A stretch of DNA of 64,000 nucleotides from Actinomadura latina NBRC 106108. Lineage in GTDB: Bacteria; Actinomycetota; Actinomycetes; Streptosporangiales; Streptosporangiaceae. Shown piece after piece: positions 9,002 through 16,387 of the stretch; within the stretch, counting starts at the first letter, position 1, and the number at the start of each line of letters is the position of its first letter. The notes beneath the pieces are model-generated. The model did no database searches, was not told the origin of the DNA, and was given only the letters and a program-made list of their open reading frames with translations. The DNA lies in the NCBI RefSeq assembly GCF_001552195.1, contig NZ_BCQS01000003.1:496001-560000 (forward strand). The letters run 5' to 3'. Made by a program: the position numbers and the translations under genes.

Positions 9002-9115
9002 CCGCCAGGGGCGGGCGGGTTCTATGAGAACTCTCTGAATGTCCGGACGAAGGTAGTGGCTCGGCCCGGATACCGGACATGATCGTCGGATCAACGGTCA
9101 CCTGAAAGGTCGAGA

Positions 9116-9607
9116 ATGCCGACCACTGTCTGGGGTCTTCCCGCCCATCCGCTCATCGTCCACGTTGTGGTCTTTCTGGTGCCATTGACGGTGCTGGCCG
9201 CAATGACGACGGCCCTATGGCCCAGGGCGCGACGACTACTGGCCCCCTGGGTTCTCGGGCTGGCCACTGTCACCGTCCTGGTAATCCCCTTGGCCACCGA
9301 AAGCGGGGAACACCTGGAAGATCAAGTAGCCAGGTCTTCCCTCGTGGAGGAGCATGCGGAATTGGGGGACACTCTTCTGCCGCTGGTGGCCGCGCTCTGG
9401 CTGGCGCTCGCCCTCATGGTCGCCGTCGGCCTCTACGTCCGGCGAACCGCGGATCGGCCGCCGAGCTGGACCAAGGCGGTGACGATGGTGGCCATCCTCC
9501 TGACGGTCGGCGCGGCGGCCGGCACGGGCGTCCAGGTGGTCCGGATCGGGCACAGCGGCGCCCAAGCGGTCTGGCACGACACGGGCACCCGCGGCACAAC
9601 TCGGTGA
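9116..9607 (+). CDS. DUF2231 family membrane protein
   Basis: 163 residues with four predicted membrane helices and the family opening GLPAHPLIVHVVVFLVPL; the conserved HP and a later EEHAELGDT segment are present. DUF2231 proteins are four-helix membrane proteins of unknown role, sometimes near redox or copper genes. An inverted repeat (ATGTCCGG at 9039-9046, complement at 9073-9080) lies in its promoter region. Confidence 0.85.
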   Translation: MPTTVWGLPAHPLIVHVVVFLVPLTVLAAMTTALWPRARRLLAPWVLGLATVTVLVIPLATESGEHLEDQVARSSLVEEHAELGDTLLPLVAALWLALALMVAVGLYVRRTADRPPSWTKAVTMVAILLTVGAAAGTGVQVVRIGHSGAQAVWHDTGTRGTTR

Positions 9608-9611
9608 AATA

Positions 9612-9632
9612 GCGCCTTTCACCGGAAGGCGC
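9612..9632 (+). terminator. Small hairpin after the DUF2231 gene
   Basis: GCGCCTT at 9612-9618 pairs with AAGGCGC at 9626-9632 a few bases past the stop codon. Confidence 0.5.
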
Positions 9633-9703
9633 CGGCGAAGGCCATTCTCAGGGCGACCGCTGAAAATAACGGCCGGGCGCCATCCGGCTGAGGGCGCGGC
9701 GTG

Positions 9704-9937
9704 TCAGAAGGCGGCGGGGTAGGAGACGTAGCCGGCCTTCTTGACCGCGGTGACCAGGTCGTCCTGGGTGGCCTGCGCGGGGTCGTGGACGACCTCGATC
9801 CGGGACGAGGCGAAGTGGACCTTCACCGAGTCGACGCCGGGGAGGCGGCCGACCTGCTTCTGGATCTTCTGCACGCAGGACGGGCACGAGAAACCCTCGG
9901 CGCGGAGGACGGTCTTGGTGGTCGTTGCACTGGACAT
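9704..9937 (-). CDS. Heavy-metal-associated (HMA) domain metallochaperone
   Basis: A 77-residue single HMA domain with the CPSC metal-binding motif (GFSCPSC, Cys near residues 18 and 21). Free HMA domains deliver Cu(I) or similar soft metals to P-type ATPases. The ATPase encoded 1 kb away lacks its own N-terminal HMA domain, so this protein is the obvious partner. It is divergent from the Crp/Fnr regulator gene, and an FNR-type box lies between them. AAGGAG precedes the ATG by nine bases. Confidence 0.92.
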   Translation of the reverse strand: MSSATTTKTVLRAEGFSCPSCVQKIQKQVGRLPGVDSVKVHFASSRIEVVHDPAQATQDDLVTAVKKAGYVSYPAAF

Positions 9938-10023
9938 GGCCCTGATCTCCTTCCCTGGCGGCCCGTATCGGGACCGGTCTTTCACCTGATGACCGCACGC
10001 TAACCATTCGGGCCGCCCGTTTC

Positions 10024-10039
10024 CTTGACGTGCGTCAAG
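10024..10039. promoter_or_regulatory. FNR/Crp-type box in the divergent HMA-regulator promoter
   Basis: CTTGACGTGCGTCAAG has exact 7-bp inverted arms and fits the FNR-type TTGAN6TCAA pattern. It is 35 bases before the regulator start and 87 bases before the HMA gene start. The same CTTGAN6TCAAG form recurs before the P-type ATPase gene. Confidence 0.75.
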
Positions 10040-10073
10040 CACCGTCCAGCGATGCGCATGGCAGGCTGGCGGC

Positions 10074-10757
10074 ATGGTGGAGGAAGACCTGTGCGTGACC
10101 CGGGTTCCGATCTTCCAGGGGCTGACGCACCGTGAGCAGCGCGAGGTCGCCGGGTTCGCGCGGCCGGTGGTCGCGGTGAAGGGGGAGACGGTCTTCGCCC
10201 CGGGGCAGCCCGTCTCCCGGCTGCTGGTCATGCACGCCGGCCGGCTCAAGATCAGCCACCTGGCGCCCAGCGGGCAGGAGCAGATCCTGCGGACGGCGGC
10301 CGAGGGCGACGTGGTGGGGGAGCGGACGTTCCTGACCGGCCACCGTCCCGAGCACTTCGCGGTCGCCCTTGAGGACAGCCGGATGTGCGTCTTCGACCAC
10401 CGCGACCTCTCGACGCTGCTGCACGACCACCCCGACATCGGCATGCGGATGCTGCGCACGCTGTCGGACCGGCTCACCTCCGTCGAGCGGCTGCTCGCGG
10501 CGGTCACCTCCGCCGACGTCACCGCGCGCGTCGCGGCCTACCTGCTCGACCTGCCCGCCGACCTGCGGGACGGCGTGCCCGCCGTCCGGCTGCCGATGGC
10601 GAAGAAGGACGTCGCCGCCCACCTGGGGACGACGCCGGAAACCCTCAGCCGATCGCTCGCCGCGCTGTCGGCGGCCGGCGCCGTCGAGTTGCGCGGCCGC
10701 CGCGACGTCGTCATCCGCGACGTCGACGCCCTGGACCGGGCCGCCGTCCCGCGCTGA
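10074..10757 (+). CDS. Crp/Fnr-family transcriptional regulator
   Basis: 227 residues: a cyclic-nucleotide-binding-type beta barrel (about 10-120), a long dimer helix and a C-terminal winged helix (about 150-220). The recognition helix reads TPETLSRSL, with Glu189, Ser192 and Arg193 in the E--SR arrangement by which FNR reads TTGAT. Only one N-terminal Cys is present, so an FNR-style iron-sulfur cluster is unlikely and the signal is unknown. Matching boxes lie upstream of this gene and of the P1B ATPase gene. Confidence 0.9.
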   Translation: MVEEDLCVTRVPIFQGLTHREQREVAGFARPVVAVKGETVFAPGQPVSRLLVMHAGRLKISHLAPSGQEQILRTAAEGDVVGERTFLTGHRPEHFAVALEDSRMCVFDHRDLSTLLHDHPDIGMRMLRTLSDRLTSVERLLAAVTSADVTARVAAYLLDLPADLRDGVPAVRLPMAKKDVAAHLGTTPETLSRSLAALSAAGAVELRGRRDVVIRDVDALDRAAVPR

Positions 10758-10848
10758 CCGCGAGCGGTGCCGGGCCGGTCCTGCCGCGGGGAGCGGATCG
10801 GCTCCTGCCGGCGCGAGCGGCGCGGTCCATTCGCCCGGATCGCGGCGG

Positions 10849-10864
10849 CTTGATCCGCGTCAAG
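10849..10864 (+). promoter_or_regulatory. FNR/Crp-type box upstream of the P1B ATPase gene
   Basis: CTTGATCCGCGTCAAG matches the FNR half-site TTGAT and the pattern at 10024-10039. It lies 75 bases before the ATPase start. Confidence 0.75.
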
Positions 10865-10938
10865 GAACTCCCGGGTGATCCCGCCTAACGTCCGGATCAG
10901 ACGTCGACAGGGACGTTTTCCGGGAGGAGTGGGAGCAG

Positions 10939-12885
10939 ATGGACAGGATCCGGGCATGGGGTTCGTGGCGGTGGAGCGTGCCGCTGCTGAGCGCCCTTCT
11001 GATCGTCGCGTCGTTCGCCGCCTCGGCCGCGCCGGGCACCGGTGCGCTCGGTGACGTGCTGATGGTCGCGGCGGCGGTGGCGGCCGGCCATCGTATCGCC
11101 GTCAACGCGGTCCGGGCCCTGACGGCCCGGGTGGTCGGCATCGACCTCCTGGTCTCGGTGGCCGCGATCGGCGCGGTGATCATCGGTGAGTACTGGGAGG
11201 CCGCCGCGGTGACCTTCCTGTTCGCCATCGGTCACGCGCTGGAGAACGCCACGCTGAGCAGGACGAGGTCGGCGCTGGCCGAACTGGTCGCGGTGGCCCC
11301 GGACGTGGCCGTGGTGCTCCGCGACGGCGACCAGGCGGAGGTGCCCGCCGCCTCGGTGGCGCACGGTGAGACGGTGCTGGTCAAGAACGGCGCCAAGGTG
11401 CCGGTCGACGGTGTGGTGATCGACGGCTCGGGCGCGCTGGACGAGGCGTCCATCACCGGTGAGTCGATCCCGGTGGAGAAGGCCGCCGGCGACCGGGTGT
11501 TCGCCGGCACGGTCTCCATGGGCGGCTTCCTGCAGGTGCGGGCGACCGGTGTCGGCGCCGACACCACGCTGGCCCGGATCATCCACCGGGTCGAGGAGGC
11601 GCAGGACGCCAAGGCGCGCGCCGCGGCGTTCATGGACCGGTTCTCCTCCTGGTACACCCCGTCGATCATCGTCCTGGCGCTGGTCTTCGGGGTCGCGACC
11701 GGCGACGTCGTGCTGGCGCTGACGCTGCTGGTCATCGGCTGCCCCGGCGCGCTGGTCATCTCCATCCCGGTCGCGATCGTCGCCGGCATCGGCCGCGGCG
11801 CCAGGGACGGCATCCTCATCAAGGGCGGGGAGTTCCTGGAGACGTCCGCCAGGATCGACGCCGTCGCGCTGGACAAGACCGGCACCCTGACCGAGGGCCG
11901 GCCCCACCTGACCGACGTGGTGCCGGCGGACGAGACGTGGACCCGCGCGGGCGTGCTCCGCTGGGCCGCCCGCGCCGAGGCCGGCTCGGAGCACCCGCTG
12001 GCCCGTCCGATCGTCGAGGCCGCGCGCGCCGAGGGCCTGGACGTCACCGGTCTCCCGGACGCGACCGAACCGGTGCCGGGCAAGGGCATCGTCGCGACCC
12101 TCGACGGGCACCGAGTCGCGGTGGGCAACCTGGCACTTCAGCAGGACGAGGGGGTCCCGCACGCCGGGGCCGCCGCCGTGGTCGAGGACCTCGCCGCCGC
12201 GGGCCGCACCCCGATGGTCGTGTCGGTGGACGGCCAGTGGGCCGGCGTCGTCGCCGTCGCCGACCGCGTCCGGCCGGACGCGGCGCGGATGGTCGCCGAC
12301 CTGCACGCCGCCGGCGTGAAGAAGGTCGTCATGCTCACCGGGGACACCCGGCGGGTCGCCGCAGCCGTCGCCGCGCAGGTCGGCGTCGACGAGGTCCACG
12401 CGGGACTGCTGCCGGAGGACAAACTGGAGGTCGTCCGCGTCCTGCAGGCCCGCGGCCACGTGGTCGCCATGGTCGGCGACGGCGTCAACGACGCCCCCGC
12501 CCTCGCCACCGCCGACATCGGCGTCGCGATGGGCGCGGCGGGAACGGGCGTGGCGATCGAGACCGCGGACATCGCCCTGATGAAGGACGACCTGTCCAAG
12601 CTGCCGCAGGCCGTCGGCCTGGCCCGCCGCACCGTCTCGGTCATGCGGCAGAACATCGCGATCGCGCTGGTCACCGTCGGGCTGCTGCTCGCGGGCGTGC
12701 TCCTGGGCGGCGTCACCATGGCGATCGGGATGCTTGTGCACGAGGTCTCGGTCCTGGTCGTCATCGCCAACGCGATGCGGCTGCTGCGCCGGCGCGGCAC
12801 GTCCCGGACCGGCACCGGCACCGGCGCGACCGGGCGGACGCCGGACCGCATCGAGGTGCGCGGCACCGACCGGCAGCCGGCCTGA
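10939..12885 (+). CDS. Heavy-metal-translocating P1B-type ATPase
   Basis: 648 residues, a membrane pump that hydrolyses ATP to move a transition metal. The actuator TGES motif, the phosphorylation site DKTGTLT (Asp312), the P1B-specific SEHPLA histidine motif, and GDGVNDAPA hinge are all present. The membrane metal motif reads CPG (Cys268) rather than the usual CPC, and there is no N-terminal HMA domain. The C-terminus is basic and rich in Gly/Thr/Arg. It probably receives metal from the free HMA protein and is controlled by the neighbouring Crp/Fnr regulator. The metal is uncertain: the CPG variant is outside the well-characterised Cu and Zn classes. Confidence 0.92.
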   Translation: MDRIRAWGSWRWSVPLLSALLIVASFAASAAPGTGALGDVLMVAAAVAAGHRIAVNAVRALTARVVGIDLLVSVAAIGAVIIGEYWEAAAVTFLFAIGHALENATLSRTRSALAELVAVAPDVAVVLRDGDQAEVPAASVAHGETVLVKNGAKVPVDGVVIDGSGALDEASITGESIPVEKAAGDRVFAGTVSMGGFLQVRATGVGADTTLARIIHRVEEAQDAKARAAAFMDRFSSWYTPSIIVLALVFGVATGDVVLALTLLVIGCPGALVISIPVAIVAGIGRGARDGILIKGGEFLETSARIDAVALDKTGTLTEGRPHLTDVVPADETWTRAGVLRWAARAEAGSEHPLARPIVEAARAEGLDVTGLPDATEPVPGKGIVATLDGHRVAVGNLALQQDEGVPHAGAAAVVEDLAAAGRTPMVVSVDGQWAGVVAVADRVRPDAARMVADLHAAGVKKVVMLTGDTRRVAAAVAAQVGVDEVHAGLLPEDKLEVVRVLQARGHVVAMVGDGVNDAPALATADIGVAMGAAGTGVAIETADIALMKDDLSKLPQAVGLARRTVSVMRQNIAIALVTVGLLLAGVLLGGVTMAIGMLVHEVSVLVVIANAMRLLRRRGTSRTGTGTGATGRTPDRIEVRGTDRQPA

Positions 12886-12980
12886 CACCGGCCGGTGCGG
12901 GACGAGCGCCGCGGTGAACCACAGGGCTCGGCAGGCGGGGCCATCGGCGCCGTCGGCCGAGCCCTCCGCCGGACGCCGGG

Positions 12981-13532
12981 TCAGTCGGTTCCGGCGACGG
13001 TGCTGCGGCGTTCGAGAAGGACGACGTCGCGCCATCGGCCGTGGTGGCGGCCGAGGCGGGTGCGGGTGCCCACCGTCCGGAAGCCCGCGGCGTGGTGGAG
13101 GCGCAGGCTGGCGGTGTTCTCGGGGAAGACGCCGGTCTGGATCGTCCAGATTCCGGCGGCCTCGGTGGAGGCGACGAAAGCCGCCAGCAGCGCCGTGCCG
13201 ACGCCGCGGCCGCGAGCTCGCGGAGCGATGTAGACGCTGTGCTCGACGACGCCGGCGTAACAGCACCGGTCGGACACCGCCGCTGCGGCGATCCACCCCA
13301 GCATCTCGCCGCCCTCCACGGCCACGCGGCGGTGCTGCGGCAGTCTGGAAGCATCGAAGGCGTCCCAGGTGGGTGCGCTGACCTCGAAGCTGGCATCGCC
13401 GGTGTCCAGGCCCGTCTGGTAGATCGCCAGCACTCGGCCGGAGTCCTCGGGGCGCATGGCGCGGATCGTGATTCCGCTCGGCGGGACGGTCATCGCGTTG
13501 GCCGCGTCCGGGACGGCGTGCACATCACTCAC
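12981..13532 (-). CDS. GNAT N-acetyltransferase, phosphinothricin/arsinothricin type
   Basis: 183 residues with a GNAT fold; the acetyl-CoA loop is RARGRGVGTALL near residue 105. The overall pattern resembles phosphinothricin acetyltransferases (Pat/Bar) and the related ArsN1 group that acetylates arsinothricin. Its GTG start overlaps the ArsR stop codon by four bases (GTGA), so it is the second gene of an ArsR operon, a context that favours the ArsN-like reading. The substrate is still an inference. Confidence 0.85.
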   Translation of the reverse strand: MSDVHAVPDAANAMTVPPSGITIRAMRPEDSGRVLAIYQTGLDTGDASFEVSAPTWDAFDASRLPQHRRVAVEGGEMLGWIAAAAVSDRCCYAGVVEHSVYIAPRARGRGVGTALLAAFVASTEAAGIWTIQTGVFPENTASLRLHHAAGFRTVGTRTRLGRHHGRWRDVVLLERRSTVAGTD

Positions 13533-13894
13533 TCGTCTCCATGGTCAGGCTCGGCGGCGTGGACGATGGCCGACACGGCAGGGGCGGGTTTGCCCATGAC
13601 GATGTCGGCGGCCGAGGGGAAGCAGGCCACGCAGGCGTCGTTGATCCGGTAGAAGCGTGCGGTGCCGCGGCTGTCGGCCAGCACGAACCGGACCTCGGCC
13701 AGCACTTTCAGGTGCGTCGATACGGTGGACTGGCCGACGTCCACGAACTCGACGATCTCCCCGACGCTCATCGGGCGTCCCTGGCGGGCCAGCAGCGACA
13801 CGATCTGGATGCGGGTCGGATCGGCCAGGGCCTTGAACCAGGCCGCGTACTCGGTCGCCGTGGACCGGTCGAGCGGCCTCATCTCAGTATTCAT
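13529..13894 (-). CDS. ArsR-family repressor
   Basis: A 121-residue winged-helix repressor with the typical FKALADPTRIQIVSLL opening and recognition helix QSTVSTHLKVL. A Cys pair near the C-terminal end (DACVACFP) could form an arsenic-binding site, but it differs from the classical ELCVCDL arrangement in the DNA-binding helix. A palindrome directly upstream is a likely self-operator. It heads the operon with the GNAT gene. Confidence 0.88.
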   Translation of the reverse strand: MNTEMRPLDRSTATEYAAWFKALADPTRIQIVSLLARQGRPMSVGEIVEFVDVGQSTVSTHLKVLAEVRFVLADSRGTARFYRINDACVACFPSAADIVMGKPAPAVSAIVHAAEPDHGDE

Positions 13895-13896
13895 CG

Positions 13897-13918
13897 TTAA
13901 TCGACGATAGGCGATTAA
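13897..13918. promoter_or_regulatory. Candidate ArsR operator
   Basis: TTAATCG at 13897-13903 and CGATTAA at 13912-13918 are exact inverted repeats with an 8-base spacer, immediately upstream of the ArsR start codon at 13894. Confidence 0.65.
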
Positions 13919-13989
13919 AGCGTCGGGGGAAAGAGCCGGGCGGGCGCTTTGTGAAATCAGCTCGCCCGCCCGGCGCAGTGATCGTCCGC

Positions 13990-14610
13990 CTACCGCTCTC
14001 GGACGGCGTAGGTCAGGTGCGTCGCCCTCGGGGAGGGCTCCGTACTGACCGGCTCCAGGGCCACGCGGCCCGCGTCCACGCCCTCGAACAGGCGGATACC
14101 GGACCCGAACAGCACGGGCGACAGCGCGATCGAGAACTCGTCGACCAGGCCGGCGTTCACGTACTCCAGGATCGTCTCGCCGCCGCCCGCGATGCGGACG
14201 TCGCGGTCGCCGGCGGCCTCGCGGGCCTGGTCGAGCGCGGTCTCGATGCCGTCGTTGACGAAGTGGAAGGTGGTCCCGCCCGGACGCTCCCAGGGGTCGC
14301 GCTTCTCGTGCGTCACGACGAAGACCGGCGTGTGGAACGGCGCCTCCTCCGGCCACATCCGCTCGCCGGCGTCGAACATGCGCTTGCCCATCACGCTCGC
14401 GCCGGTTCGCTCGAACGTCTCCCGCAGGATGTCGTTGTCGCGCCCTTCCTCTCCGTCCTCGCCGAGCTTCAGGTTCTCCCGGAAGAACCGCTGCGGGAAC
14501 ACCCACTGCTGGAGTTCCATCCACTGCCGCCCCATCAGCTCCCCGAGGGAGCCGGGCGCGATGAACCCGTCCAGCGACATCGACACGCTGAAGAACACCT
14601 TGCCGGCCAT
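13990..14610 (-). CDS. Dihydrofolate reductase family (RibD-like) protein
   Basis: 206 residues of the RibD C-terminal/DHFR-like fold: FFSVSMSLDGFIA at the start, GASVMGKRMFD, PVFVVTHEKR, and IAGGGETILEYVNAGLVDE. These stand-alone proteins bind NADPH, but their substrate is usually unknown. The start codon shares one base with the stop of the upstream SRPBCC gene (TGATG), so this is the third gene of the ArsR-SRPBCC-DHFR operon. Confidence 0.88.
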   Translation of the reverse strand: MAGKVFFSVSMSLDGFIAPGSLGELMGRQWMELQQWVFPQRFFRENLKLGEDGEEGRDNDILRETFERTGASVMGKRMFDAGERMWPEEAPFHTPVFVVTHEKRDPWERPGGTTFHFVNDGIETALDQAREAAGDRDVRIAGGGETILEYVNAGLVDEFSIALSPVLFGSGIRLFEGVDAGRVALEPVSTEPSPRATHLTYAVRER

Positions 14611-15116
14611 CAGCCCTCCGCTCCCTTCCGGACGATCTCGGTGACGTAGGCGGCCAGGTTGCCCAGGGTCTGCCGGCCGCCCTCGATCGCGTGGTACTTC
14701 TCGACCGCCTCGTCGCGCAGTGCCTTGGTGGGGAACACCGTGCGCATCTCGATCCGGGTCGCCGCACCGTCCGGTGCGAACGTCAGGACCGACTCGAAGG
14801 CGTTGGGATCATGGCGGGACTCGCCGTGGAGCAGCGCGATCCGCTCCGGTGGGACGATCTCGGTCCAGGAGATCCACTCGGTGTAGTCGGTCCCGTCCGG
14901 GCCGTGCATCACGAAGTCCCACTCCCCGCCGACGTGGAACTCGAACGCCGCCGTGGTGGTCGTGAACCCCTCCGGCCCCCACCACTGCGACAGGTGCCGG
15001 ACCTCGGTGAACGCCTCGAACACCAGCTCTCGCGGGGCGTCGATCACCCGGGAGATGACGATCTCGCGGTCGGCCGCCGCGGACTGCGCGGGCGCTCCCC
15101 GTCCCATTGCGCTCAT
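14610..15116 (-). CDS. SRPBCC (AHSA1-like) domain protein
   Basis: 168 residues with the activator-of-Hsp90-like START fold: VISRVIDAPRELVFEAFTEVRHLSQWWGPEGF is the family signature, here at residues 18-49. These proteins bind hydrophobic ligands. They are very often encoded directly after a small ArsR regulator, as here; GGAGGA for this gene overlaps the end of the ArsR gene three bases upstream. Confidence 0.88.
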   Translation of the reverse strand: MSAMGRGAPAQSAAADREIVISRVIDAPRELVFEAFTEVRHLSQWWGPEGFTTTTAAFEFHVGGEWDFVMHGPDGTDYTEWISWTEIVPPERIALLHGESRHDPNAFESVLTFAPDGAATRIEMRTVFPTKALRDEAVEKYHAIEGGRQTLGNLAAYVTEIVRKGAEG

Positions 15117-15119
15117 CAG

Positions 15120-15476
15120 CTACTCCTCCTCCTGCCTTGCCTGCTTCAGGTCCTGCACGTACGCGTCCAGCCGGTCGAAGCTCTCGTTCCAGAACCGCTC
15201 GAACCCGCCGGTCCACTCGTGGACGGGCCGCAGCCCGCGGGCGTCGAGGCCGTACAGGCGCTGCTTGCCGTCCCTGCGGTCTCGCACCAGCCCGACCTCC
15301 CGGAGTACCCGCAGGTGTTTGGACGCCCCCGGCTGGGTCATCCCCAGCTCCCGGGCCAACTCGGTCACCGGCCGCTCACCCGCCCGCAGCAGCGCCAGGA
15401 TCTCCCGGCGCTGCGGCTCGGCGATCGCGTTGAAGACGTCCGACGTCGTCGCTGCTCGTGCCATGTCCGCCATCAT
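15120..15476 (-). CDS. ArsR-family (SRPBCC-linked) repressor
   Basis: About 113-118 residues; in-frame ATGs at 15476, 15473 and 15464 are all possible. The winged helix is clear (DVFNAIAEPQRREILALL and MTQPGASKHLRVL). It has no metal-site cysteines, as expected for the ArsR subgroup paired with SRPBCC genes. It is the promoter-proximal gene of a three-gene operon. Confidence 0.87.
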   Translation of the reverse strand: MMADMARAATTSDVFNAIAEPQRREILALLRAGERPVTELARELGMTQPGASKHLRVLREVGLVRDRRDGKQRLYGLDARGLRPVHEWTGGFERFWNESFDRLDAYVQDLKQARQEEE

Positions 15477-15499
15477 ATTCCCATATAGGCATGCGTCAA

Positions 15500-15565
15500 G
15501 CTCCGGGCGGCATGGGCGAAGTCTGGGAGGCCCAGGACGAGACGCTGGACCGGCGGGTCGCGTCT
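15500..15565 (+). pseudogene. Fragment of a Ser/Thr protein kinase ATP-binding loop
   Basis: The plus strand encodes GGMGEVWEAQDETLDRRVA, which matches the glycine-rich loop and first strand of PknB-type kinases (GGMGxVWxAxDxxLxRxVAxK). It is followed at once by unrelated sequence, so only about 20 residues of the kinase survive. No start, lysine or catalytic loop is present. Confidence 0.5.
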
Positions 15566-15618
15566 CTCCGTCGTCGGCCACCCGAAGCGCGTCCGTGGGC
15601 GGCCCTTGGCTGCCGGTC

Positions 15619-16186
15619 ATGGTGTGGCTGCTGACCGTGGTGGCGACCGCGGTCCTCGGCTTCACCGTCATCGGCGTGGGATCCGGGCTGAGGTTGCTCG
15701 CGCTCACGGCGCTCCCGCTGTCCGCCGTCCAGCCTGCGATGCTCGCCGGGCCGGCGCTCCTGCCCTTCATCGTGCGCCTCGGCCTGAGCGAACGGCTCGG
15801 CCGCCGTGAAGCGGTCTGCCTGGTGCTCGGCGCCGCGGCCGTCGCCCTCTACATCCGCGCCGCCGGTAGCGCGTACTCCTTCGACCGAGGTACCCGCGGA
15901 GCCTTGGCTGTCGGCCGCGATCTGCCCCTCGCTCGCCTTGCCCGCCATCCTGTTCCTGATCAGCGACCTGAGGCCCAAGGGTGCGCACGAACGGCCGCTC
16001 AGCGGCATCACCTACGGGATCAGCGCCGGGATGCTGATCGGCGCGGGCGAGGTCGCCCTCACGGGCATCGCGACGCTCAAGGCTCCGTTCGACGACCTTG
16101 TCGCCTCTCCCTATCCCTACCTGTTCGGCGCCAGGCCACCGAGTCTGCGCGACCGCATGGCGAACGCACAATTCCAGGAGGAGTAA
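15619..16186 (+). pseudogene. Broken membrane transporter gene (DMT-like)
   Basis: From 15619 one frame encodes membrane helices (MVWLLTVVATAVLGFTVIG, then LSAVQPAMLAGPALLPFIVRLGLSERLGRREAVCLVLG), and near 15890-15930 the coding pattern moves to another frame (PAILFLISDLRPKG, then LSGITYGISAGMLIGAGEVALTG) and stops at 16186. Together the pieces resemble a drug/metabolite-type (EamA-like) multi-helix exporter with the N-terminus missing and one frameshift. I cannot assign the exact family. Confidence 0.55.
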
Positions 16187-16251
16187 GTTCGGAGTTCCCA
16201 GCTCGGCGGGCAGTGGTGGTTTCTTTGGTATTGAGGCCATACCTTTCGCAT

Positions 16252-16305
16252 ATGAGGAAGGTGAAGTTCTGGTACTCGTGGGCGTCCTGGCGCCGTCCGG
16301 TATGA
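16252..16305 (+). CDS. Possible 17-residue Trp-rich peptide
   Basis: A short open frame encoding MRKVKFWYSWASWRRPV in the AT-richer leader before the large AAA regulator. Three Trp and one Tyr in 17 residues is unusual. No good ribosome-binding site is seen, and no peptide-modifying enzyme is adjacent. It could be a leader peptide or chance. Confidence 0.2.
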   Translation: MRKVKFWYSWASWRRPV

Positions 16306-16387
16306 CCTGCGGCGGACCGGTTTCGGCCAGGGCGGTTCCGCGGGCGCATCGTGCGGTTCGGACTGGCTTGAGTGGTAGCATTCACGC

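Noticed and set aside
9039..9080. Inverted repeat ATGTCCGG before the DUF2231 gene as a specific operator
   Set aside because: Only one copy in the window and no matching regulator; kept only as a note in the gene entry.
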